Assembly (NCBI GenBank): GCA_902806105.1
Contig: CADCVI010000143.1
Span: 1 to 28,810, forward strand
DNA length: 28,810 nucleotides
DNA from: an uncultured Rubrobacteraceae bacterium
GTDB lineage: Bacteria > Actinomycetota > Rubrobacteria > Rubrobacterales > Rubrobacteraceae
Reading direction: 5' to 3'
Numbering within the stretch: the first letter of the stretch is position 1; each line of letters starts with the position of its first letter. Shown here piece by piece: positions 16,337 through 24,265 of the stretch. Made by a program: the position numbers and the translations under genes. The notes below the pieces were generated by a model, which worked only from the letters and a program-made list of their open reading frames with translations, did no database searches and was not told where the DNA came from.

Positions 16337-16975
16337 CTATTTTCTAGTGAGGGCGCGCTCGACGGCAGCCTCGATGCGTCCGCCGTAGGGCTGGGCGCCG
16401 GTTATGACCTCGGCCTCGGAGAGCTCGGCCCCGGCGGGCGTGACGAACATCGTCGGGACGCTGCTCACGCCGAGCTTGCGCGAGAGCTCCTCGTCGGCGA
16501 GCACCTTCTCCGTGTAGCGGTCCTCCGCGAGCGCGGTGCGTAGCTCGTCGAGGTCGAGGCCGACGGGGGCGGCGACGTCGAGGATTACCTCCACGTCTCC
16601 TATGTCCCGGCCGTCCTCGAAGAAGGCCCTGAAGAGGGCGGTGTGCATCTCATCGTAGAGGCCCCGTTCGCGGGCGAACTCGGCGGCCTCGAGCGCCTTG
16701 CGGCTCCTCGGCTGGACGGGCGGGAGGCGGAGCTTCATGCCCAGAGCCTCGGCCATCGGGTAGACGGAGGCGTTCCAGACGCGGTGGAGGTACTCGCCGT
16801 CAGGGTCGAGGGTCGGGATGGGATCGGGCCTCAACTCGTAGGCCCGCCAGTCCACCTCGACCCTGTCGCCGTACTCCTCCTTCACGCGCGCGAGGTCCGG
16901 CTCCTCCAGATAGCAGAACGGGCAAACGTAGTCGCTGAATACCGTGATCCTGGCTCGCTTCTCGCTGTTCTCCAT
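16337..16975 (-). CDS. DsbA family oxidoreductase (FrnE-like)
   Basis: A 212-residue thioredoxin-fold protein of the DsbA/FrnE group. The active site is CPFC (residues 18-21) in ITVFSDYVCPFCYLEEP, followed by the helical insertion. The cis-Pro loop GVSSVPTMFV and the C-terminal ITGAQPYGGRIEAAVERAL are family hallmarks. There is no signal peptide, so it is cytosolic, as in FrnE, which is a cytosolic disulfide isomerase linked to oxidative-stress tolerance in Deinococcus. ATG 16975 has GGGAG 6 bases ahead and is preferred over an in-frame start 27 bases upstream. It follows the OsmC-family gene, separated by a hairpin. Confidence 0.88.
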   Translation of the reverse strand: MENSEKRARITVFSDYVCPFCYLEEPDLARVKEEYGDRVEVDWRAYELRPDPIPTLDPDGEYLHRVWNASVYPMAEALGMKLRLPPVQPRSRKALEAAEFARERGLYDEMHTALFRAFFEDGRDIGDVEVILDVAAPVGLDLDELRTALAEDRYTEKVLADEELSRKLGVSSVPTMFVTPAGAELSEAEVITGAQPYGGRIEAAVERALTRK

Positions 16976-17010
16976 GAGATCTCCCGAAGACGTCTCTTGC
17001 ACGACGACGA

Positions 17011-17033
17011 GCCCCCGGTTCGAATTCGGGGGC
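17011..17033 (-). terminator. Hairpin between the OsmC and DsbA-family genes
   Basis: GCCCCCG (17011-17017) pairs with CGGGGGC (17027-17033) around a 9-base loop that itself contains TTCGAA. It lies in the 95-base gap after the OsmC stop, a likely terminator or attenuator. Confidence 0.5.
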
Positions 17034-17070
17034 CCGTGCTGGGGAAGATTCTACCGTCTCCCCGGGGGTC

Positions 17071-17535
17071 TTAGGCGGGGGTGAAGTCGAGCTCGCTCGT
17101 GATCTCGATGCTGCCCTTCAGGGACCGGGCGACGGGGCAGGAGTCGGCGTAGACGCCGAGCACGCGCTCTACCTTCTCCCTGTCGTCCTCGCTGGCGGTG
17201 AGGCGGAAGACCTGCTTGATCCTCTTTATCACCAGCACCTTCCCCTCGGCCTCGACCTCGCCCGTCGCATCTGCGTCCAGGCTCTTGATCTCCACTTGAC
17301 GCGCTCCCAGCGCGCCGGCAAAAGTGCCGAGCAGTCAGCCGCCGGTGGCGGCGACGACGTAGTCGAGCGTGGAGGCGTGCGGCTCCTCCGCCCCCGGCTC
17401 GACGCCGTAGTGCTCGGCGACCTCGCTGTGGACGCCGAAGAGCACCGGCTCCTCCTCCCCCGGTACGTAGGCCCGGCGGACCTTGCCCGCCACCGGCTCC
17501 AGCTTCACCTTCGAGACGTACTTCACTTCTGTCAA
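17071..17535 (-). CDS. OsmC-family peroxiredoxin-like protein with in-frame TGA: candidate selenoprotein
   Basis: Read through one TGA (17337-17335), the frame gives a continuous 154-residue OsmC/YhfA-type protein. Residues 1-66 (MTEVKYVSKV ... DYVVAATGG) are the N-terminal half; the next residues LLGTFAGALGAR continue the central helix; the rest ends in ADSCPVARSLKGSIEITSEL, with the second conserved Cys at 133. The TGA is residue 67, exactly where OsmC proteins carry the peroxidatic Cys (family pattern '..a.GC......'), and the 66-residue distance to Cys133 is the family spacing. A hairpin suited to selenocysteine insertion follows the TGA. OsmC proteins reduce organic hydroperoxides using thiols. 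The start is TTG 17535 with AGGAGGA 5 bases ahead, 12 bases after the aldo/keto reductase stop, so the two are one operon. Alternatives are a nonsense mutation or a sequencing error. Confidence 0.8.
17298..17316 (-). promoter_or_regulatory. Putative bacterial SECIS hairpin
   Basis: On the coding (minus) strand GGCGCGC (17316-17310) pairs with GCGCGTC (17304-17298), 7 pairs including one G-U, around the loop UGGGA (17309-17305). The loop begins 26 bases after the UGA. Known rules for bacterial SECIS elements, as I recall them, ask for a small apical loop with a G in the first two positions, about 16-37 bases from UGA; all are met. Confidence 0.6.
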
Positions 17536-17547
17536 AACGTTCCTCCT

Positions 17548-18537
<990 letters not shown>

Positions 18538-18606
18538 GGCACCCTCCCCACGTCGCCGAACGATCCCGGCAAGTCTACATAACTTTCGGAGATCCTCAGC
18601 CCGAGG

Positions 18607-18960
18607 CTAGCGGGTCGTCTCCTCCGGGAGGCGCCCCATCACGGCGCGCAGGCCGAAGTCGCCGGGGAGGTTGGAGACGAACCGGCGGAAGCCGAACGTC
18701 CTTCTCACGTCGAGAACGACCCTGCGGCCAGCGAGGTGCGGGAAGATCGCCCGCGCCGCGTAGACGGGCTCCTCACCCTTGAGCCGGACGAGGCCCCTAC
18801 GCTTTCGAGCACCGTCCTCCCTCATGGCGTAGAGGCTCGCCTCACCCGCGCCCGCGCAACACATGGCCAGACGGAGCCAGTCGAGGACGAGGGCCTCGCC
18901 GGGGCGCAGGGCGTCACGCGCCGACGGGGTGAGGCTGATATCGAACTCGTACTCTTTCAT
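18607..18960 (-). CDS. Hypothetical protein with CC motif, leaderless
   Basis: A 117-residue protein I do not recognise. It starts KEYEFDISLTPSARDALRPG, followed by DWLRLAMCCAGAGEASLYAM with a vicinal Cys pair near residues 34-35, and an Arg-rich C-terminal half (AGRRVVLDVRRTFGFRRF). No signal peptide or membrane segment is seen. ATG 18960 lacks a ribosome site but has TACGAT 6 bases ahead, the leaderless arrangement. It precedes the aldo/keto reductase by 70 bases on the same strand and may belong to that redox group. The Cys pair could bind metal or form a disulfide; this is only a guess. Confidence 0.6.
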   Translation of the reverse strand: MKEYEFDISLTPSARDALRPGEALVLDWLRLAMCCAGAGEASLYAMREDGARKRRGLVRLKGEEPVYAARAIFPHLAGRRVVLDVRRTFGFRRFVSNLPGDFGLRAVMGRLPEETTR

Positions 18961-19384
18961 ACCATCATCGTACCAGACGAGCCGGGCGCCCCGGACAAAG
19001 CCGTAAGCACTCCCCGCAAACCCACGCTTCCGTTGGACGACGCCAGGACTATGGACTAGCCCGGTGCGGGAACCGGCGATCCAGGGCGACCTGCCATACA
19101 TGGAACGTGGGGTGCAGAGTGCTTCGGCGCGGCGCCTGACGTCACGCCTGGTTCGGCGGGCTGTTCCGGGATCTTGCTCGCGTACCGCAGCCCCCTCGGG
19201 CAGAGAACGACGGCGTCTCCGCCTGGGGCCAGATTCCTGCGACGCAAGGTCATCTCGCTGCTGCCAATTCGGAGAACGAAAAGCATACCGATGGGATGAC
19301 GTTCGCCGGTTGGCCGCGACTTACAGTTCCATCGTCGGTAAGCAACGGTGGGTAGTCCACCAACACGAGAAGGAGGTTGGGAAC
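18961..19384. other. Gene-free region ahead of the peptide operon
   Basis: Apart from the leaderless promoter at its left edge and a short inverted repeat GGTGG/CCACC (around 19348-19362) close to the ribosome site of the next gene, no coding frame or clear promoter was recognised. It must contain the promoter of the plus-strand operon that starts at 19385, probably with a leader. Confidence 0.45.
18967..18972 (-). promoter_or_regulatory. -10 box TACGAT for leaderless gene
   Basis: TACGAT on the minus strand fits TANNNT and ends 6 bases before the ATG at 18960. No good -35 hexamer was found at 16-18 bases. Confidence 0.4.
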
Positions 19385-19687
19385 ATGACGGCAATAGCGG
19401 CGCATCGCTCGACGGAGGGCGTTCTTTCGGGGGTTACGGGCCCGATGATCGACCTGGAAGCGGCCATCGCGGACGCGGATCTCGGGGGCCTGATCCCGGC
19501 CTCCTACGAGGCTCCCGCTGCGGAGCTCGACCACGTCGAGTACGAGAACGAGCCGTACCTCTGGTACGTGCTCTTCGCTGTCCTCTACGCCACCGCGCTG
19601 GCGTACGCGGCCTACTGCACGTACAAGGGCGGCTCTCCGGTCATCAGCCTGACCTGGCGCGGGTTCAAGATGGCCTGCTACAGGTAA
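19385..19687 (+). CDS. Small TM protein, candidate precursor peptide of the PqqD-M50/ABC system
   Basis: A 100-residue protein with no recognised family. Residues 1-57 are soluble and acidic (IDLEAAIADADLGG; AELDHVEYENEPY). Residues 58-78 form one transmembrane helix (LWYVLFAVLYATALAYAAYC). The tail 79-100 is short and basic, with GGSPVISLTWRGFKMACYR and Cys at 78 and 98. ATG 19385 has a strong AGGAGG 8 bases ahead, stronger than most genes here. It is followed by an attenuator-like hairpin and then an ABC exporter and a recognition-domain/protease fusion, the layout of a ribosomally made peptide with its processing genes. I infer that it is the substrate, the first half acting as leader and the membrane helix or tail as product. 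It could instead be a small transporter subunit. Confidence 0.7.
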   Translation: MTAIAAHRSTEGVLSGVTGPMIDLEAAIADADLGGLIPASYEAPAAELDHVEYENEPYLWYVLFAVLYATALAYAAYCTYKGGSPVISLTWRGFKMACYR

Positions 19688-19703
19688 CCAGCTAAAGGTC
19701 CCA

Positions 19704-19741
19704 TCTCCGGCGGTCCTCGTTTATACGGGGGCCGCCGGAGA
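19704..19741 (+). terminator. 17-bp hairpin between precursor and exporter genes, likely attenuator
   Basis: The arm 19704-19720 pairs with 19725-19741: ten perfect pairs (TCTCCGGCGG with CCGCCGGAGA), then seven including two G-T wobbles, around the loop TTAT. It starts 17 bases after the precursor stop and ends before the AGGAGG of the ATPase gene. Partial termination here would give more precursor than exporter, a common arrangement in peptide operons. Confidence 0.7.
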
Positions 19742-19761
19742 CGACCGAAAGGAGGAACGAG

Positions 19762-20535
19762 TTGCCCGAAGGACTTCGGCTGGATCGCGTCACGAAACAC
19801 TACGGCGAGAAGACCGTCGTGAGCGAGCTCTCCCTGGCCCTGGAGACCGGCACGGTCGCGGGGCTGGTGGGCCCCAACGGTTGCGGCAAGACCACCACCC
19901 TCAGCATGATCTCCGGGATCAGGGAGGCCGACGGGGGCAGGGTCCTCATCTCGGGCCACGACATCACAGAGGCTCCGGTAGAAGCGAAGCGCAACCTCGC
20001 GCTGGTGCCGGACGAGCCGGCGGGCTTCGAACGGCTCACGGTTCTCGAATACCTGGATCTCTACCGCAGCCTCCACAAGCAGCCTCGCGACCGCTACGAC
20101 GGGCGAGCCAGGCTCGTGCTGGAGGCGTTCGGGCTCACGAAGCACCAGGACAGCGGCCTCGGTGAGCTGTCCCACGGGACCCGCCGCAAGGTAGCCACGA
20201 CGGCCGCCTGCGCCGTTGGCGCACCCTTGCTCATGATAGACGAGCCCACGGTGGGGCTGGACCCCGAGAGCGTCGTCGTCCTTCGCAGCCTCGTAAAAAA
20301 CGCGAGCCGGTCGGGGTCAGCCGTTCTACTAGCTACCCAGGATCTCGCTTTCGCCGAGCGGGTCTGCGATCACCTGTTCCTTATAGATGAGGGTCGTCTG
20401 CTGGCAAGCGGGACCCCCACGCAACTCCTCGAACGCTACGGGGTGGGCAGCGTCGAGGAAGTGTTCCTGTCGGCAACCGGTATCGGAAGGCGGATCGATG
20501 ACTTCGAGCGCGGTCTGGAAGCTCTCTCTCGCTAA
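19762..20535 (+). CDS. ABC transporter ATP-binding protein of the peptide system
   Basis: A 257-residue ABC-2 type ATPase. Walker A is GPNGCGKT (37-44), the signature is the variant LSHGT (136-140), and Walker B is LLMIDE (156-161). The H-loop reads LLATQDLAFAE, so the usual His is Gln193. The start is TTG 19762 with AGGAGG 6 bases ahead. It overlaps the permease gene by 38 bases and probably drives export of the matured small peptide or confers self-protection. Size and motifs are otherwise standard. Confidence 0.88.
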   Translation: MPEGLRLDRVTKHYGEKTVVSELSLALETGTVAGLVGPNGCGKTTTLSMISGIREADGGRVLISGHDITEAPVEAKRNLALVPDEPAGFERLTVLEYLDLYRSLHKQPRDRYDGRARLVLEAFGLTKHQDSGLGELSHGTRRKVATTAACAVGAPLLMIDEPTVGLDPESVVVLRSLVKNASRSGSAVLLATQDLAFAERVCDHLFLIDEGRLLASGTPTQLLERYGVGSVEEVFLSATGIGRRIDDFERGLEALSR

Positions 20536-21955
20536 GGGGAGGTGCCTTGCGCGCCCGTTGCGGGCCCTGGCGCTCACCAATCCCGTGCTGGCCGTCCTCG
20601 CCGTCCTCGCCGTCGCCGCGATCGTCGGCGGCGTAACCTGGGTCGGCGTCCGCAACGCTCCGGCCATGGCGGCTGCCGCCTCCACGGACGGCGGCTTCAC
20701 GGCGTTCATGATGACCTCCGTGGTGGTAACGACGATGGTCGTCTTCGCCGCCGTGAGCCTCACGGTCCAGCACATGTCCACGGCCGGTGAATCACTCGAC
20801 GCTCAGGTCCGCTCCACGCCGCTAACGCGGCTCGAACTGTTCCTCGGTACCGTCGGCCTACCTCTCTCGGCGTTCTGCCTCGTCCTCACGGCCTTCAGCC
20901 TGCTCACCTTCGCGCCCCTGGTCCAGGCCTCGGGTGCGTCCCCGTTCGCGCTGCTGTGTCTCGTGCTCGCGGGCGCGGGGGTCTTCTACGCTGCGGGAAC
21001 GGCTGGCGAGGTTCTGGCGCGCCTGACCTCCGGGCAGCCAGCGGCGCTACTGGCGCTCCTTCCGCCGATCGCGGCCTGGATGGGCGCGAGCGCCCTGTGC
21101 GGCGGCATCTCCCCCTTCGGCATCACGCGGCCGATGAGCCGTTCGATCCTGGGCCTGCAGATCGAGACGCTCTCGGGCCTGGTGATCGGTTCGCTGCTGT
21201 TCTTCATCGTCTCCTTCGCGACCTGGATCGCCCTGGCGACGTTTCGTGTGCCGGAGCAACGGACCTTCTCCTATCCGGGCCAAAGCTTGAGCTCCCCGAA
21301 CTCAGGGAGCGGCGCCACGGCGCTGGTGGCCCTGAAGCTCCTCGTGAGGGAACGCAAGCTTCAGAGGCATGTGGCGCTTGTCTTCGTCGCCTCCGGCGTG
21401 CTCTCCGTCTCCACAGCGGCCCTGTTCCCGAACCTTCCGGCCCTGGCGATCTCGGGAGGCTCGCTCACGGCCGCGCTGGGCATCGCGATAGTGCCCCTCA
21501 CGACACCGGGCATGAACGGGGACGCGGCATGGTTCTGGCGCTCCGCGCCCATATCCGCCGTGTCCTACGCAAGCGGGGTCTTTCTCGCGGGCCTCTGCGG
21601 AGGGATGCTGGCGATCCTTCTCCCCGGAGCCGCCGTACTCACGCCGCTGCTGTGGCTCGAAGGCGCCGGGGGCCTGGGCACCCTGTACGTGATGGTCCCC
21701 GTCATCCTGCTGCTGGCCGTGGGCTCCGGCTTCCTGGTCCCCTGCAAGCTGCGGAACACCTACGAGCAGATACTCTCCTACGCAACCCTGGGAGCCCTGC
21801 TCGTCGGCGTCTATGTTGCTGCCTCATGGTCGATGCCCAAGCTCGTCCTGCTCGGCGTGCCTCAATCGTTATTCGGGGCGGGGCTCGTCCTCACGACCGC
21901 CGTTCTCGGCCTCGCGATAGCCGTGCTGACGGAGAGCTACAGGAGGAGGGCATGA
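20498..21955 (+). CDS. ABC-2 type permease of the peptide system
   Basis: A 485-residue membrane protein with roughly twelve hydrophobic segments, about twice a simple ABC-2 permease, so it may be a fused pair of half-channels. Recognisable membrane stretches include ALTNPVLAVLAVLAVAAIVG, MTSVVVTTMVVFAAVSL, LLALLPPIAAWMGASALCGG and a final GAGLVLTTAVLGLAIAVL. ATG 20498 has GGAAGG 6 bases ahead and overlaps the ATPase; a later TTG at 20558 is a weaker alternative. Its TGA overlaps the ATG of the protease gene. No sequence family beyond a general exporter permease is evident to me; function is assigned from topology and operon position. Confidence 0.75.
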   Translation: MTSSAVWKLSLAKGRCLARPLRALALTNPVLAVLAVLAVAAIVGGVTWVGVRNAPAMAAAASTDGGFTAFMMTSVVVTTMVVFAAVSLTVQHMSTAGESLDAQVRSTPLTRLELFLGTVGLPLSAFCLVLTAFSLLTFAPLVQASGASPFALLCLVLAGAGVFYAAGTAGEVLARLTSGQPAALLALLPPIAAWMGASALCGGISPFGITRPMSRSILGLQIETLSGLVIGSLLFFIVSFATWIALATFRVPEQRTFSYPGQSLSSPNSGSGATALVALKLLVRERKLQRHVALVFVASGVLSVSTAALFPNLPALAISGGSLTAALGIAIVPLTTPGMNGDAAWFWRSAPISAVSYASGVFLAGLCGGMLAILLPGAAVLTPLLWLEGAGGLGTLYVMVPVILLLAVGSGFLVPCKLRNTYEQILSYATLGALLVGVYVAASWSMPKLVLLGVPQSLFGAGLVLTTAVLGLAIAVLTESYRRRA

Positions 21956-22818
21956 TCTTCCGGGAGGGAATACCGACCTTCCCCGCGGGCGTCGTGCTCA
22001 GGGGAGATCACCTCCTCGACACCGTGACGGGTGAGAGGGCGCCCCTCAACGATACCGGGCGTTTCATGCTCTCCCTCGTGGACGGCCGGCGCACGGTCGG
22101 GGAGATCGCCGCCGGAACCTCGCGCCGTTACGGCGTCGCCACCGAGCGCGCGACGGATGACTTTCTACAGCTCGCCGCCCGGCTGAACGAGAAGTATCTG
22201 CTGAACGTCGAGGTCGGGCTCAGGCGGCTCTTCATGCTCCTGCCGAGAATACTCTGGGTCCTGATCGTCGGGCTGCGCTCTGGCTGCGTCAACGCGCCCT
22301 GGAACCCACAGCGGCTGGAGATCGACGGCGGGAGCAGGCTGGCCTGCTCCCTCGGCATCGCCCGAAGGCTCGGCCCTCGCTCGCTGTTCGTCGGCCTGGC
22401 CGCGACCCTTCCGATGTGGGTGCTTACGCCGATCACCCCGCTGTCGCTCTGGACCGTCCTCGCCGTCACGCTGGCGACCTCGGTCGGCCTCCTCGTACAC
22501 GAGGCGGCACACGTCTTGGCGCTGTTGCCCGTGCCCTCCTTCCTGGGGATACGCGGCCTCTCGGTCGCGGTCCAGCACCGTCGAGTCCCGCCACGGCGAG
22601 GCCTCCTGGTCGCCGTCGCGGGACCGGTGGTCAGCGGGGGCCTTGGCCTGCTCATCCTCCTGGCGAGCAGCCTCCTGGGATCGAGTTTCCTGGCGTTCCT
22701 GGGAATAGTGCTGCTCATCAACATGCTCGGCGTGACCGTCGTCGCAGCAGACGGGCGCAACGCCCTGCGCCACCTATCCTTTGCCCTCGAACCGAACACG
22801 GAAAGGAGTGCGGCATGA
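21952..22818 (+). CDS. PqqD-like domain fused to M50-type intramembrane metalloprotease
   Basis: A 288-residue protein in two parts. Residues about 17-88 look like a PqqD-type peptide-recognition domain: LDTVTGERAPLNDTGRFML, then DGRRTVGEIAAGTSRRYGV and DDFLQLAARLNEKYLL. Residues about 92-275 are a membrane metalloprotease of the M50/site-2 type: VHEAAH (zinc motif His183-Glu184-His187) in a hydrophobic segment, AGP (223-225), and INMLGV..AADGRN with Asn257 and Asp267-Gly268, the position of the third zinc ligand. The fusion suggests that the N-terminus captures the leader of the small TM protein and the membrane part cuts its helix. Similar protease/ABC pairs occur in epipeptide (Yyd-type) operons. 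Its ATG overlaps the permease stop and its stop overlaps the next ATG. Confidence 0.82.
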   Translation: MIFREGIPTFPAGVVLRGDHLLDTVTGERAPLNDTGRFMLSLVDGRRTVGEIAAGTSRRYGVATERATDDFLQLAARLNEKYLLNVEVGLRRLFMLLPRILWVLIVGLRSGCVNAPWNPQRLEIDGGSRLACSLGIARRLGPRSLFVGLAATLPMWVLTPITPLSLWTVLAVTLATSVGLLVHEAAHVLALLPVPSFLGIRGLSVAVQHRRVPPRRGLLVAVAGPVVSGGLGLLILLASSLLGSSFLAFLGIVLLINMLGVTVVAADGRNALRHLSFALEPNTERSAA

Positions 22819-23096
22819 TAAAGGTAGCCGCCATCTCGTTCGTCACCTGTTTCTTCGCCATCCTGGTAGTCCTCGCGGGATCCGCCCTGGCGGTCTCCGT
22901 GCTCGCGGACGCGCAAGGCTGGAACTCGTTCAGCCTGGGACAGGGCCCCTTCAAGGTCCTGGAGTTCGAACGCAACGCAAGGGGCACCGAGACGCTCTTC
23001 GGAGCCGGTATCGTAACGCTCGCAGCAGCGGCGGGGGCCCTGAACGCGGGCGTTGCCCTGTGGCTCAGGGGCGCGCTGCTCAGCAAGCAGCACTAA
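22815..23096 (+). CDS. Small two-TM membrane protein, possible immunity or accessory protein
   Basis: A 93-residue protein with two transmembrane helices (about residues 4-31 and 62-86) joined by a loop, WNSFSLGQGPFKVLEFERN. I do not recognise the family. AAAGGAG lies 7 bases ahead of the ATG, which overlaps the stop of the protease gene (ATGA), so it is the last gene of a tightly coupled operon. Small two-TM proteins at this place in peptide operons often give producer self-protection; that is inference. It might also be a subunit of the exporter. Confidence 0.75.
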   Translation: MIKVAAISFVTCFFAILVVLAGSALAVSVLADAQGWNSFSLGQGPFKVLEFERNARGTETLFGAGIVTLAAAAGALNAGVALWLRGALLSKQH

Positions 23097-23302
23097 GAAT
23101 ATGCAACTACCCCGGCTACCGGGCGAGTACGCCGCTCCCCCGGTGGCCGGACCGGTTGCGAGCACGCGGGAGTCGCCAATGGTAGCGCGGCCCGTGTGGC
23201 TGGCAGCACAATGGTCGTGGGTAGAGGTGTAGGTGGGGGGTAACCTATTGGCTGTGCCCCGATCTAAGGTTGAGGACAGGCGTAGTCGATCAGAAGGAGA
23301 GA

Positions 23303-24265
23303 ATGGTGAAGGCCAGCATGAGCAAGATGTTCGAGGGTGAAGGCGTGAAGCATTCCTCACCCCGGGACGGCCTCGCTCTCGTTGAAACGCACGGTCTCAC
23401 CAAGCGCTACGGGCGCATAAACGCCGTGAAAGATCTCAGCCTGACCATCCGGCGCGGCGAGGTATACGGGTTTCTGGGTCCCAACGGTGCCGGAAAAACG
23501 ACCACCCTCAGGATGCTGCTCGGTCTCATACGACCGACCTCCGGTACCGCGAAGGTACTGGGCGAGAAGCCCGGGGCCCCGGCCGGTCTGTCCGGTATCG
23601 GGGCGCTGGTCGAGTCGCCCGCCTTCTACCCCTACCTCTCCGGCAAGGATAACCTGCGCGTCATGGCAAGATACTCCGGGGTGCCGTACTGGCGGGTGGA
23701 CGATGCGCTCAACACGGTGGAGCTCTCTGGCAGGGCGAAGGACAAGTTCAAGAAGTACTCCCTCGGGATGAAGCAGCGCCTCGGGGTGGCGGCCGCCCTT
23801 CTGAAAGACCCGGACCTCCTGATCCTGGACGAGCCGACCAACGGCCTCGACCCCAAGGGGATGGCGGACATGCGAGCCCTGATCCGCACCCTCGGTCGCG
23901 GCGAGCGTACCGTGCTCCTCTCGAGCCACCTGCTCGGCGAGATCGAGCAGATCTGCGACCGCGTCGGGGTGATCCGCAAGGGCAGGCTCGTCGCCGAGGG
24001 GACGGTCGCGGAGCTCCGTGGCAGGGCGGGCCTGCTCGTGCGCGCCGAACCTCTCGAGGAGGCCAGGTACATAGCGGCACGTCTGGCGGGCGTGGAGGAG
24101 GCGGTGGTGACGGACGGGATGCTGAGGCTGACCATCGACGCGCGGCGGGCGGCGGAGGTCAACGCCAAGCTCGTGAGCGCGGGGGTGCGCGTGAGCGAGC
24201 TGCGCGTCGCTGAACAGTCGCTAGAAGAGGTGTTCCTGGAGCTTACCGAAGGGGAGACGGTCTGA
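23303..24265 (+). CDS. ABC-2 type ATPase (BcrA/bacitracin-resistance-like)
   Basis: A 320-residue ATPase of the BcrA/NatA group. Walker A is GPNGAGKT in VYGFLGPNGAGKTTTLRMLL, the signature region is KKYSLGMKQRLGVA, Walker B is LLILDEPTNGLDP, and the H-loop is normal (LLSSHLLGEIEQICD). A C-terminal extension of about 80 residues follows, ending SLEEVFLELTEG. ATG 23303 has AAGGAGA very close ahead; the ATGs at 23318 and 23327 and GTG at 23345 are alternatives, all before the core domain. It overlaps the permease gene by one base. It sits 206 bases after the peptide operon on the same strand, so it could provide export of, or resistance to, the peptide. Confidence 0.9.
   Translation: MVKASMSKMFEGEGVKHSSPRDGLALVETHGLTKRYGRINAVKDLSLTIRRGEVYGFLGPNGAGKTTTLRMLLGLIRPTSGTAKVLGEKPGAPAGLSGIGALVESPAFYPYLSGKDNLRVMARYSGVPYWRVDDALNTVELSGRAKDKFKKYSLGMKQRLGVAAALLKDPDLLILDEPTNGLDPKGMADMRALIRTLGRGERTVLLSSHLLGEIEQICDRVGVIRKGRLVAEGTVAELRGRAGLLVRAEPLEEARYIAARLAGVEEAVVTDGMLRLTIDARRAAEVNAKLVSAGVRVSELRVAEQSLEEVFLELTEGETV

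Noticed and set aside
17071..17295. A separate 74-residue gene starting at GTG 17295
   Set aside because: It is only the C-terminal half of an OsmC fold and is in frame with the N-terminal half across one TGA; the GGGAG ahead of it is part of the hairpin loop. One gene with a recoded TGA is simpler.
23097..23302. Terminator or promoter between the peptide operon and the second ABC pair
   Set aside because: Only short GC repeats (5 pairs) and no properly spaced -35/-10 pair were found, so whether the two units are co-transcribed stays open.
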